A DNA stretch of 64,000 nucleotides, from assembly GCA_963556195.1 (NCBI GenBank), contig OY744525.1:21610186-21674185 (forward strand), written 5' to 3'. The notes beneath the pieces were generated by a model. It made no database searches. It was given only the letters and a program-made list of their open reading frames with translations, and had not been told where the DNA came from. This document shows positions 20,480 to 31,713 of this stretch, in pieces. Each line of letters starts with the position of its first letter. Position 1 is the first letter of the stretch. This stretch comes from Sepiola atlantica. Its lineage: Eukaryota > Mollusca > Cephalopoda > Sepiida > Sepiolidae. Position numbers and translations under genes: made by a program.

Positions 20480-21432
20480 ATATTTCACACTTAAGCCTGG
20501 CCGACCAATAGAGATGCTATTTCAAACTTAAGCCTGACCGACCAATAGAGATGCTATTTCAAACTTAAGCCTGACCGACCAAGAGAGATGCTATTTCACA
20601 CTTAAGCCTGACCGACCAATAGAGATGCTATTTCACACTTAAGCCTGACCGACCAATAGAGATGCTATTTCAAACTTAAGCCTGACCGACCAATAGAGAT
20701 ACTATTTCAAACTTAAGCCTGACCGACCAACAGAGATGCTATTTCAAACTTCAGCCTGACCGACCAAGAGAGATTACATTTCACACTTAAGCCTGACCGA
20801 CCAAGAGAGATTACATTTCAAACTTAAGCCTAACCGACCAAGAGAGATGCTATTTCACACTTAAGCCTGACCGACCAATAGAAATGCTATTTCACACTTA
20901 ACCCTGACCGACCAATAGAAATGCTATTTCACACTTAACCCTGACCGACCAATAGAAATGCTATTTCAAACTTAAGCCTTACTTACCAATAGAAATGCTA
21001 TTTCACACTTAACCATGACCGACCAATAGAGATGCTATTTCAAACTTAAGCCTGACTTACCAATAGAGATGCTATTTCAGGCTTAAGCCTGACCGACCAA
21101 TAGAGATGCTATTTCACACTTAAGCCTGACCGACCAATAGAAATGCTATTTCACACTTAAGCCTGACCGACCAATAGAAATGCTATTTCACACTTAACCC
21201 TGACCGACCAATAGAAATGCTATTTCACACTTAAGCCTGACCGACCAATAAAGATGCTATTTCAAACTTAAGCCTGACTTACCAATAGAAATGCTATTTC
21301 ACACTTAACCCTGACCGACCAATAGAGATGCTATTTCAAACTTAAGCCTGACTTACCAATAGAAATGCTATTTCAAACTTAAGCCTGACCGACCAATAGA
21401 AATGCTATTTCAAACTTAAGCCTGACAGACTA
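20480..21432. repeat. 37-bp satellite, about 25 copies
   Basis: Tandem units of 37 bp built on CTTAAGCCTGACCGACCAAT followed by AGAGATGCTATTTCA and CA or AA. Variants recur in patterns: GAGATG or GAAATG, CACACTT or CAAACTT, GACCGAC or GACTTAC. Some variants alternate in runs, which suggests higher-order amplification. The array starts and stops abruptly. A related motif, GCTATTTCAAACT(T/G)AAG, heads the satellite at 38341. Confidence 0.95.
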
Positions 21433-22295
21433 ATCTAATCGGTTATAGTGCTGCTTGGATGCATCTAAAAGCACCTATGTATCATTAATTTATCAGTTTC
21501 CTTTTGTTTGTAAATTTCACGTTTCTTTCATGGCTTGAATCAAAATACAATTTAATATCCATTTGTTGTCTATTTTTGTGGTTTGAAAATCGACTGAAAA
21601 ATCTATTTAAAAAAACCCTATTTATTCAAAAGGTTGTGGTCTAATCTGATGCTGACGGTGAACAACATTTTCTTTTCTTTTTACCAGCATTTATTTCTTT
21701 CACTTTTTCTTATAAGCTTATTCTTTTCTCAATACTGGAGTGGGTTACCACTCACGTAAGCTGCCGGAGGTGAAAGGGGCTTGCTAAAACTGCACACACC
21801 TTAACAGAATCAGTGAAAATGTTGTTTTTCGCTTCTTTTTTTTTTCCCCTTCTATTCTACCCCCCCCCCACACACACACACACACACTCATTTGCCTCTT
21901 TGCACAACATTTGGTCATAAATCCTGCTTATACTTCCCTGTTTACTGATGTGGTAAGCAATGTCCATCCAATTTGTTATTGGGAAGAGGGAAGGAAAACC
22001 AAACTGTCCTAGAAGGTTGGGTTCGCCAGGGGAGAGTGGGGGGGGGGGGCGTTAATGGGCTTGCTGGTTAGAGGAGGGGGAAGGAGCGCGTAAAAGAAAA
22101 TAGAAATCAGTGGGTGTAAGGGTCATTGTTGCCAGAATGATGATGATGATGATAGTCTGAAGGTGAATCAGGAGTTGCCATGTAAAACTTGCAAGGCATA
22201 TGCTAATAATTTGTATGGTTTTCAAGCCGGCCAGTATTCATACCAGCTGAGGTTCGCCGTAGCGACATTTTGGTAACCTACGGCCTGTCTTGAAC
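21433..22295. other. Non-coding DNA with simple repeats
   Basis: Contains a C run, (CA)n (21870-21887), a G run (22041-22050) and a short (GAT)n. No coding signal. Confidence 0.45.
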
Positions 22296-22500
22296 CATCA
22301 ACCATCTTTTTGTCGGTCCAGGAGATGTACTCTGCCAGGCATAGTCTTCTCCTTTTGGAGGGATAGGAGTTGGTTTATTGCACGTTGTCTGAAGCGATCC
22401 TATCGGGGAATGCCAATGGGTATTTTTGTAGCCTTTCAGAGTGCCCCCCCCCCCCATTAAATTGACTCCATGCCTAACTTTGCTGCAGTGGGAAGTAGAT
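22296..22500 (+). repeat. SINE-like repeat A, copy 2
   Basis: Shares CCAGGCAT, TTTATTGC, CTGAAG, CCTATCGGGGAATGCCAATGGG and the 3' block ATTGACTCCATGCCTAACTTTGCTGCAGTG with copy 1. A 14-base C run lies inside. A 100-codon minus-strand frame here is a by-product. Confidence 0.65.
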
Positions 22501-22982
22501 AAATAGTTGTTTTCAAGACCAGCAACTTCGGGTGAATGAAATAATTTATTCATATGAAATCCACTCGTAAGATGAATCAAAGAAATTTAGGTTGTAAAGA
22601 ATGGTGACTTGTTACTTACTCGCTGTACACACCAGGCATTGCCCGAGAGTCTTCATTTTTTTTTTTTATCTTGTTTTTTTTTCTCCCTTTTTTTTGTTTA
22701 AATATATTTATATATATATTTTTATATATATAAAGCTAAGTTAATCAACGTTTGTTTCCTTAAGGCTTTTTCCATATATATTTTCATCAGACATTAAAAA
22801 AATTCCTTGGTTTGAAGATTGAGTTATGTTTTTTTTAAATACATTCTAACTGTTCTAATTAGCCATAATTTTTAATTTTCTCACCTTTTAATAAGTTTCT
22901 GTCTATTACTCTCACTGCATTTTGTTTGACTCCCCACCCCCGCTCTTATTTTGTACAGTTTATATATCTCTCTCTCTCTCTA

Positions 22983-23022
<40 letters not shown>

Positions 23023-23813
23023 CAGAGAGAGATAGAAAGGTAATAAACCTTACTATAAATCAGATAAATGGAATAGTCCGTTATAAACAATAAGGAATAT
23101 CATCACAGTATTAACACTATTTAACTCATAGCCAGAGAAAAAACAGATGCAGAGAGAAGGGGGGAGAGAGAGGGGTATATAATGAACAGAAAGACTAATT
23201 TTGGATTTTTTTAAAAATTAACTGACTTTGCAAACTCACTTTTTACTGATCCAAACAATTTATACCGAGCTCAATGGCTGGCTTAACGGTTCACTTTTTT
23301 TCTAGTGATTATTTCAAGTCATCATTTGGTCATTAAATTATTAATTGAACTAAATTGTTATAAAACTATAAGAGATTTTGTTATGGTAGTGTTGTTTTAA
23401 TCTATTTATAAAATCATTGGATGTAAATCGCTTCAAAAACTTTCATGGGAATTTGCTAAGAATTTCAAAAGGCAGGAATAACATTCTATTCGACAGTTTA
23501 AATACTTCCAAATTTTGATGGGTCACGAACTAATTCATCCCTTTTTGTTAACAAAAATGGCTGACTTGTTTACAAATAAACTGAAATGCATTCTTGGATT
23601 TAATTTCGTAATTCATTTGTTCATTTCATGCTATTTATTTCAATATATATTCGCTTAAAAGTAAATAAAAAATAATAATTTAATACGTAACTATCAAAGT
23701 AACGTTGGCGCAAGAAACACAAACATTTTCAGATGTTTGAAAGCCAAGGGGAAAAACATTACAAATGAATAAGGTAAGGGAGCCAGAAAGAAAGAAAGGA
23801 ATACATGTGAAGT
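22501..23813. other. AT-rich DNA with (TA)n and (CT)n
   Basis: (TA)n at 22986-23019 is preceded by (CT)n (22970-22980). The segment 22735-22800 contains GTTTCC and, on the minus strand, CTGATGA, spaced wider than in a hammerhead. No gene is seen. Confidence 0.45.
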
Positions 23814-24690
23814 TAAGAGGGGGAGAGAATACATGTGAAGTTACGAGGGGGAGATAATACATGTGAAGTTAAAAGAGGGGGGGGAGAATACATGTGAAGT
23901 AAAAAGAGGGGGGGAGAATACATGTGAAGTAAAAAGAGGGGGGGAGAATACATGTGAAGTAAAAAGAGGGGGGAGGATACATGTGAAGTAAAAAAGAGGG
24001 GGGGGGGATACATGTGAAGTAAAAAGAGGGGGGGGAATACATGTGAAGTAAAAAGAGGGGGGGGGAGAATACATGTGAAGTAAAAAGAGGGGGGGGGAGA
24101 ATACATGTGAAGTAAAAAGAGGGGGGGGGGAGAATACATGTGAAGTAAAAAGAGGGGGGGGGGGAGAATACATGTGAAGTAAAAAGAGGGGGGGGGAGAA
24201 TACATGTGAAGTAAAAAGAGGGGGGGGGGAGAATACATGTGACGTTAAGAGGGGGGGGAGAATACATGTGAAGTTAAGAGGGGGAGAGAATACATGTGAA
24301 GTTAAGAGGGGGAGAGAATACATGTGAAGTTAAGAGGGGGAGAGAATACATGTGAAGTTAAGAGGGGGAGAGAATACATGTGAAGTTAAGAGGGGGAGAG
24401 AATACATGTGAAGTTAAGAGGGGGAGAGAATACATGTGAAGTTAAGAGGGGGAGAGAATACATGTGAAGTTAAAAGAGGGAGATAATACATGTGAAGTTA
24501 AAAGAGGGGGGGGAGAATACATGTGAAGTAAAAAGAGGGGGGGAGAATACATATGAAGTTAAAAGAGGGGGAGAATACATATGAAGTTAAAAGAGGGGGA
24601 GAATACATATGAAGTTAAAAGAGGGGGAGAATACATATGAAGTTAAAAGAGGCAGAGAATACATGTGAAGTTAAAAGAGGGAGAGAATAT
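23814..24690. repeat. 28-bp G-rich minisatellite, about 30 copies
   Basis: Units of 27-32 bp: GAATACATGTGAAGT, then TAAGA or AAAAAGA, then a G run of 4 to 10 and AGA. Unit lengths vary mainly in the G run. The reverse strand is pyrimidine-rich and free of stops, which produces three overlapping frames of 132-160 codons that repeat a HMYSPP-type peptide. They are not genes. Confidence 0.95.
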
Positions 24691-25070
24691 ATGCAGAGAG
24701 AAAGGAGGGTGACCATAAAAAAACAAACAAAAACAAAACAATTTACTGGGTAATAGAAATAAATATGTTTCCTCTGAAAATTATAAACTGGATGTCTGCA
24801 TATGCATTCATATTTAGGAGTTTCAAGGTGAAAATATTACTATGCCGGCCAGCTATTTTGTCAACAGATTTTTAATAATTTTATGTACTTCAAAGTATAT
24901 TTTTAAACGCAGTCTATTAAAAATGAAGTACAGGGTATCTCCAACCCAAATACCACCCATGAAATCGTTAATTAAATCCATAATCCTTTCTGCCATCCAA
25001 CCATATTTGGTACAAATAAACTTTTGTCTATGTCGTCCTTGTTTTATCGCTGTTCAATGATAATCACACC
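24691..25070. other. Non-coding DNA
   Basis: Unique-looking AT-rich sequence; a 72-codon plus-strand frame has no recognisable domain. Confidence 0.4.
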
Positions 25071-25074
25071 TGGA

Positions 25075-25250
25075 TACGATGTGAAAAATTGTCAATAACT
25101 TTGACACTCATTTCTTTTGCTACTGCCTTGATCTTGGCCGTGATGACCTTCAGTTCAGAAATAGTTTGGGGGTTGTTTTGATAGACATTATCTTTGAGAT
25201 GACCCCCCACATATAAAAATCGGCGAGAGGGGGGGGGGGTTATGATCCAG
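25075..25250 (-). pseudogene. C-terminal tail of a DDE transposase, copy 1
   Basis: On the minus strand the frame contains YVGGHLKDNVYQNNPQTISE, with a WGHLK-like position followed by V/IYxNxPQTIxEL and an AIxAE-like helix. These are typical of the last 60 residues of Tc/mariner-type transposases. The upstream catalytic domain is not present. Confidence 0.55.
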
Positions 25251-25562
25251 TTAATGTGAGTCCCATTTATGTCTATATACATATACATGTCTATATTATG
25301 TCTATACACATACACAGGCATTGACATTTATATAGAGAGATTTAATCATGTAATTATTGTTTTATATGAAGTTAGAATGTTTTTGCCAAGAAATTTATTG
25401 AAAAATATTATTAGAATTTATAGGACACTCATAGATTGGTCAGTGTGGTTGGTTTCCCTTTAAGGGTGTGGTGGATTGGCCAAAAGGTAATCTAATCGCT
25501 GCTTCCTTAGGGGTCACATGAGTCAACCTATATAAACTCAAATACTTATTGCTCTGGCTCAC

Positions 25563-25722
25563 TTTGATACGAAATGAAAAATTGTCAATAACTCAGACAC
25601 GTTCATCTCTTTTGACACTGCTTTGATTTTGGCCGTGATGACCTTCTTCAGTTCAGAAATAGCCTGGGGATTGTTTTGGTAGATATTATCTTTGAGATGA
25701 CCCCACATATAAAAATCGGTGG
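25563..25722 (-). pseudogene. C-terminal tail of a DDE transposase, copy 2
   Basis: A second copy of the fragment at 25075-25250, about 490 bp away in the same orientation. The minus-strand reading contains WGHLKDNIYQNNPQAISEL. The copies are similar but not identical, so this is either a tandem duplication of a fragment or two insertions. Confidence 0.55.
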
Positions 25723-26771
25723 GACGTTAAGTTCTGATGAGTGTGTAACCCATTCAAGATCACACCTACTGATGAGACGTTGACTAAAGTGTCCCCCGCA
25801 TATCATTTGATGGCAATAAAACAAAGACTGCTGGACTTTCAGGACTGAAACTTAGTAGACAAGTCAGTCATAGACTGAATTTTATTAACAATGCCTTGGG
25901 TGGCATTTTTTTTTTTTTAGGTCCCCCCTCCCCGTATTTAAAATTATATACACCTTCTTTTTTTGTCTTTTTCTCTCAAAAAAATTAATGTAACTAAAAC
26001 AATTAATTTCTTACAGGAAGCTCAGATTATTTGACCAAATATATTTTGAGAAAATATTTCAGTTTGAATTGATTAAAATTTCAATTCTTCAACGTTTTAT
26101 CACTTCATGACTTAGAAACTGAAGTTAAATATTTATGCGAGTTGTCATTCCTCAGATATTCCTATTATCCGTGTTCTTATAAAAAAAAAAGGTAACATTT
26201 CTCAGAGTATTTTCTGCTGGAACTTTGCAAAGCTATTTTCATTTTTAATCTTCAACAAATACAAAATCCTGACTACACGACTCAAACGAAAAGGAAACAA
26301 AGGAAGAAAGAAAACAAAGCCTGGGAAAAAGGTTTTAACATTTTTAAAGGCTTCTTAGAAGACGACGACGCTGAAAAATTGTAATGCCTTTCTTTTTTGT
26401 CTTTCCATTTTGTATCCTTCCATTCTTTTCTTGTTCTATCCTTTCTGATGCAGTTTTGCAACACAGAACATTTACACTGACAGTTGATTAGTTTCAAGTT
26501 GCTCTGCTTTACAAAAGCTAAAGACAAACAAAAGCAAAGCACAAATGACGTGACACGTAAGGTCTTGTTAATCACGTTCAGAGAAGAAAGACAATTTTAA
26601 AGGGCCTGTTTTCAACTTGCTAATTTACACACACTTGCATCGCACATAATTATTCGAGGGTTTTGTTTGTTTTTATTTTTATTTAAAGCATTAAATTTTT
26701 AAAAGAATAAGGTTTCTAGTAGAGGTGGGAAGTCATAGTCTGGAGTCGGTAATTTTTGCAGGAGTCGGATC

Positions 26772-26805
<34 letters not shown>

Positions 26806-27695
26806 TTAAATACAAAGAAAAATACCAGAGTATGATTTCATTTTCGGCGCTTGTTTTTAAAATCCAAATCAACGCATGGTTGCATCTTACTTAGTTATTT
26901 TATTTTTAAAACAATAGAAGGTTAAAGGTTAAGGTGTCTAGTTCGGAGGATTCTAATTTTGTGGAGATCTGTACATTTTTATAGGAACACGAATAATAAT
27001 AAAATTTGTAGGAATGACAATTCGGATAAAAATTTAACTTCAGTTCTAAATCATGAAGTTGGAAAACATCTGAGGATTGGAATTTGCATTAATTCAAATA
27101 GAAATACTTTGTGAAATAATCTGAGATTCTTGTAAGAATTTTTTTCTCTTCGTCTCAACGTTTTTTAGAGAAAAAGACAAGGTGTAAACTTTAAATATTT
27201 TATTTTTTATAGACTATGTTTAAAAATATACTTATGAACTAGAGTTAAAAGTATACATTTTTTTGACTAAAATGCTAGCTGACGCCATCATATTTTCATC
27301 TCAAAACTAAATATGGATACCTATGCATATATCTAGTTGATCATTTCCAAAGAAAGAAACTTTTATTTCTCCTACCTGGTAAATTGTAATAAAAAAAAAT
27401 TAAAAAATCTAATAAATAAGTCTTTGTTTTTTATCTCCTTTCATTTTGCATATTTTCTCTAACCCTTAAATGCTTTTTGTTTCAAATATGACACATTCCA
27501 ATAAAATACCTATTTAATATAATCGCCACTGAAAATGTTTAACTGCAACTTGTTTCACATCTGCAACGAGCCTGTTGGCAAGTGTGAGTAGGTATTAGTA
27601 TGATGTTGCATAACCACACCTGCTAAATAGGTAATCAGTATCTTCGATGATAATTTTTTTTTTCAAACAATATAAAAATAAAGCATTCAAGGGTT
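25723..27695. other. AT-rich DNA, one weak small frame
   Basis: Contains long T runs (26776-26802) and AGTCGGAGTC words. A minus-strand 97-codon frame (26282-26575) starts with a hydrophobic, signal-like stretch (SFVLCFCLSLAFV) followed by four close cysteines. It then becomes lysine-rich and ends in a second hydrophobic run. It could be a small secreted or membrane peptide, but chance is more likely. Confidence 0.35.
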
Positions 27696-27700
27696 AACTC

Positions 27701-27864
27701 TGTAATGAATAATTGCAAGGGACTTTCCTTACTCTGACTTATCTCCCCTTTGGAGAACTCTCCTGCTTCTACTAACCACTATAAATAGTAGCACTAATAC
27801 TGTACCGACAATGTGTGCCGAATAAAGCTTTCCCAAGTTACGTCTGTTCTCGTTAGTCATTACA
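27701..27864 (+). mobile_element. Solo LTR with AACTC target duplication
   Basis: The segment starts TGTAATGA and ends TCATTACA, an 8-bp perfect terminal inversion with canonical TG...CA edges. It is flanked on both sides by AACTC (27696-27700 and 27865-27869). Inside are a TATA-like CTATAAATAG and a polyadenylation word AATAAA in the right order. At 164 bp it is close in size to the Ty3/gypsy LTRs at 39975 and 44313 but not the same sequence. It likely arose by recombination between the two LTRs of a full element. Confidence 0.85.
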
Positions 27865-27869
27865 AACTC

Positions 27870-29141
27870 CAAATGTATTTCTTTCTCTCTAGCTTTTTTT
27901 TGTTTACCCCTTATTTATTTGTAATATTTTTTCTCTTGGTTTTCACCTATCCGGAGAAGGGGTGTGTGTGAAATTCCTTGATTCAATTTTTATAGTTGAC
28001 TCCGTCATCTCTGATGTGGGGAGTCGGAGTCACCAGTCAACAATTTTTATATTAGTTGCGGGTGATCTTAAAACAGCCAACCCTCAAGTCGATTCGCTTA
28101 ATAGTTCTACAACATATTAACTCCTTCTGAATCAAGTAATGTCAAACAACAATACTTATTGTCAACGATATTTTGCATGCAATTAGTTTAACACATCGCT
28201 ATTTTACCCTTAGGGAAGAATTGTGGATTCTTACATTCTCTAATGATATTAAAGTATAATCGTGCACAAGCAAATAAGATTTCAAGTTGGCTTAACCGAT
28301 TCTATAGTTCTTAACAGAATCCCTATTTCTGATTTCTAGTTCAGTTTCCAGGTAGGATAACCATTTCTTAACAAGCTATTCATCCCCTTAATTTTTCCAG
28401 AACTGCATGCTATTTATTTTTATTTCTACAAGCGGGGCTTATATAAACGAGTATTGATGCATACTATTTATTGAGCCAACGTCAGTTTAAGTATACAAAT
28501 ATTGAGAGACAGGTAGTGGGGTTAAGTCCTATTGGGGGAGGGGGCAATGAAAGGAATGTGCCTTTACACAGTCACTACTTAAGCTTTCACCAATCATTCT
28601 CCAACAACCCCCATCATCATACTTATAACCATACCCAATGTTCACCCTATCTAAGACACACTCTTCACTTTACCCACCTCAAGGACTCCCATCTACCCCA
28701 CTACCTCTCCAAATCTTTGTATATTCAAACTGACTTCGGTTCAATAAATATTTATTATATGAAAAAGTTTCGTAATTAGAAACGAAATATTGAATTAGCA
28801 TGTTTTTGTGTTAATTTTTTTTGTTTTAATTAGTGCGTTCTTTGCTTATTACCTTATAGCTGTACACCCCAACACATTCTGTTTGAAATTTATTTTTCCT
28901 TTAAACAAACTTTCACATTAACCAGTATTTAACCTTTAACTGAACAGTCTGTTTCTCGAATTAATGTATATACTCGTGTAATATACCTTTTAAGACCAAT
29001 TTTTCAACTCCAGACAATGGGTCATTCATTACAGACGATCATTTTTTGAAATGTCAAAGCTTTGAAAGACATTGTGTTACAAACAGAACCTTGTTCTTGA
29101 TGTGAAAAACTCGTCATAAAAAGTTCTTCAATACAGGAGTA
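27870..29141. other. AT-rich non-coding DNA
   Basis: Contains the word GGGGAGTCGGAGTCACCAG at about 28018. A 102-codon plus-strand frame (28471-28779), rich in H, S and Y, has no recognisable domain. Confidence 0.4.
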
Positions 29142-29285
29142 TATATATATATATATACGATTTTATTTGTATTATTCGTAGTCGGTTTGATGTCCTCATT
29201 TAAGTTGTTACTGCCGCAACGTTTCAACTATTGTATCTTCAAGGCTTCTTCGGGAATTGTCATCAGTAACTATTATTAAACATTA
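29142..29285 (-). repeat. (TA)n plus hammerhead-like module
   Basis: After (TA)n at 29142-29156, the minus strand carries TTGAAGA, T, ACAATAGT (a 2-bp stem with loop), then TGAAACGTTGCGG. A CTGATGA word lies 5' of it. The arrangement repeats that of the other foldback loops but with a U in place of the first core C and a weak stem II. Confidence 0.5.
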
Positions 29286-29412
29286 AATACCAGATATATT
29301 TAGGCTGAATAGTGGAATGAGAAAACTCACCGCCTGTAGATTAAATAAAATGTTTAGTTTTTAATTATCAGAAGGTTATAGAGTACAAAGGTTATAGAGT
29401 ACAAGGGTTATA

Positions 29413-29692
29413 GAGTTTGTTTTGTTTTATGGCATATCAACCCTTTTCCAGTTATATAATGTCGAATCCGGTTATTTTGGTAAAAGTTTTAATGCTTCAA
29501 GTTCTTTATGTTTAAGTATTTATTCATGGTGTTTGGTTTGGTTGTTTTGTAGGGAAAATTGTTGTGTTTGTGTTTGGCTTCGCAGAACATGATTGAGTTT
29601 TGCAAAGGGAAAGTAAAAAAATAACATCAAAGTTTGGTGCATTTTTGGTCAGGAAGCCGGTATCTTCAGACAGCCTGATCTGGAAGCACCAG
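29413..29692 (+). repeat. Composite dispersed repeat E, copy 2
   Basis: One head unit (GGCATATCAACCC to GCTTCAAGTTCTTTATG), then the tail TTCGCAGAACATGATTGAGTTTTGCAAA...CAGACAGCCTGATCTGG. The order is the same as at 18696 and 44909 but with a single head unit. Confidence 0.75.
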
Positions 29693-29699
29693 AGGATTA

Positions 29700-30469
29700 T
29701 AGAGTACAAAGGGGCATAGAGTGCAAGGGGCCATAGAGTGCAAGGGGTTATAGAATAAGAGTTTAACGGTTAAAAACATGAACTAGGGAATTGACAAACT
29801 GCATCCATTACATTCACAGATACATGTATACAATTGAGAAAGGTATGAACCCTCAACTGACCCTAGCTATGGGTTAAATGGCAACTTTTCATGTTATATT
29901 ATCACCAAAGAGATGACTGCACCAAAAAAGAAAAAAAAAAAAATCATGTTTCCTAGCTACTGTAACTGTTGTTCATTTCCCTAACTGGTCCCAAGGATGT
30001 TTCCGGTTCGTTTGTTGATGAGGGAGCTTGAAGTTATTTGGGGGGAGAAGGGGGCTGACATTTTCCAAAGCCCAATGAAATATTTAGTCTCTGTTGCATT
30101 AGCAAAATAAAAACGGCTACATACATCCAATAAACAATTGTTTTTTTTTTTGTAGAAACGAATGTGGCCAATTTGTCTCCCTCTACCCAATAGTTATCTC
30201 TCCCCTGAAGATCTCCTCACAGAAAAAATGTCCAAATACCTCGTCAATCTATTTTATAAAAATCTTTAATCTCAGCTACTTACCAAATTGTCCCTTGCTT
30301 TATTTTTTATAATCGAATACTTAGGAAAAAATATATTGAAACTAGAAACAAATATGACCCGTTTAGTCACCCATTGAGCCCGGGTTAAATTGTTTAAATG
30401 AGGAAAAAGTGAGTTTGTAAAGTCAGTTAAATATATATAAAAATGAAAGACAATATCCAAAATTAGCCT
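29700..30469. other. Non-coding DNA
   Basis: Includes several AAGG-GGTTATAGAGT(A/G)CAA tandem words around 29375-29750, flanking repeat E. Nothing coding is recognised. Confidence 0.4.
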
Positions 30470-31280
30470 TTTTCTGCCTGCAGACCAACCTTTAAAAAAC
30501 TTTGCTAATAGCAGAGAGGAGACTAACCGGACGATACTTAGTTGGGTCAGATCGATCACCAGCATTTTTAAAGATAGGGACAACAGAGGACTCCTCCTAA
30601 CAAAAAGGGAAACAGGACTGCGACAAACAGAGATTGAATAATTTAGAGAGGATAGAAAAAAGTTCAGGAGCACACCACTTGAGAACAACATGAATTAAAT
30701 CAGGACCGAAAGCCTTAGGCTAGTCACGATCAGAAAGAACCCTAGCAACCATCCTTAGAGTGATAATGACAGAATCAAGAGACTGATCAGTTTTCAAAGG
30801 AAAATCAGGAAGAACAGGAAGAACAGCACCAGAATCATCAAGAGAAGAATTGTCAGCAAAAAGACGAGCAAAGAAATCGGCCTTAAAATAAACCGAAGAC
30901 CATTAAAAAGAGGAAGAATAGCAGACTTGCCACTATTAATAATACTAGTGTAGATTCTCCAAAAATCACGAGACCCAACCCTTTGAGATGAGATAGCGTC
31001 ACAAATTCTTTGAGAGCAGCTAGACTTAGCCTCAGAGATTGTTCTCTTGCAGGCATTGCTAGCTCTTCTGTAGGATTGTCTAGAAGCCTCAGAACCATCT
31101 CGTCGATACTGATTAAAGTAAAGGTTACGATTGGCAATGGCAGAAGCACAAATAGATGAAAACCAGGGAAGTTAATGAGGTTTGGTCTGAAACTTACGAT
31201 GAGGAATGAAAGTGTCAATTCCAACAAGAAGCCAGGCAGTAACCTCCCTAGCAACATCATTACCCTTCGATTCTTAATAG
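30470..31280 (-). pseudogene. LINE ORF2 fragment (linker and RT start)
   Basis: The minus-strand reading across frames gives the linker between endonuclease and reverse transcriptase, then RT motifs: a KAFGPDLIHVVLKWCAPELF block, a SSVVPIFKNAGDRSDPTKYR block and PVSLLSAISKVF. These are hallmark words of Jockey/CR1-type LINEs. At least two frameshifts or stops break it. Sequence beyond KVF does not continue as RT, so the copy is truncated on both sides. Confidence 0.8.
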
Positions 31281-31712
31281 AACAATTTATATATGATGTA
31301 GTTCAATGTTTAAACTCAACAAATTAGACTAAAAAACTCACCAACTAAAAAAGCTTCAATAAAATTAATAACTGAATGTATTCCTTATATTTGATATTAT
31401 ATAATCAAACCGGAAAAAATTGTTTACATTAGTGAAAAAGAAAAACGGTATTTTAAGTTCTCATACGAACATCAACTGTTAACACAGTAAAATAATCTAA
31501 TAAGATTCAAATCTTGTCATGTTAACTTAAAATACAGCAACTTATTAAGTAATCAACATAATTTACTTAGATTAAAACTTTTTTAAATGTAAATGTTGAG
31601 CATAGCTTTACAGAAAAGCCACCAAAGATAGAAAAATCAAGCACTAATGAAACAATAATATATTATTAATGTGTATTATTATAATTATATAGAAAAATGT
31701 TATGCTATTTAA
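31281..31712. other. AT-rich DNA before the G-rich array
   Basis: No gene or known repeat is seen. Confidence 0.45.
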
Positions 31713-31713
31713 A

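Noticed and set aside
23813..24323. Three overlapping minus-strand frames of 132-160 codons
   Set aside because: They are translations of a 28-bp tandem repeat in three frames; all are equally open because the strand is pyrimidine-rich.
25733..25800. Two CTGATGAG words that might start hammerheads
   Set aside because: No GAAA box at the proper distance and no stem II; one has TAAA instead, with no pairing.
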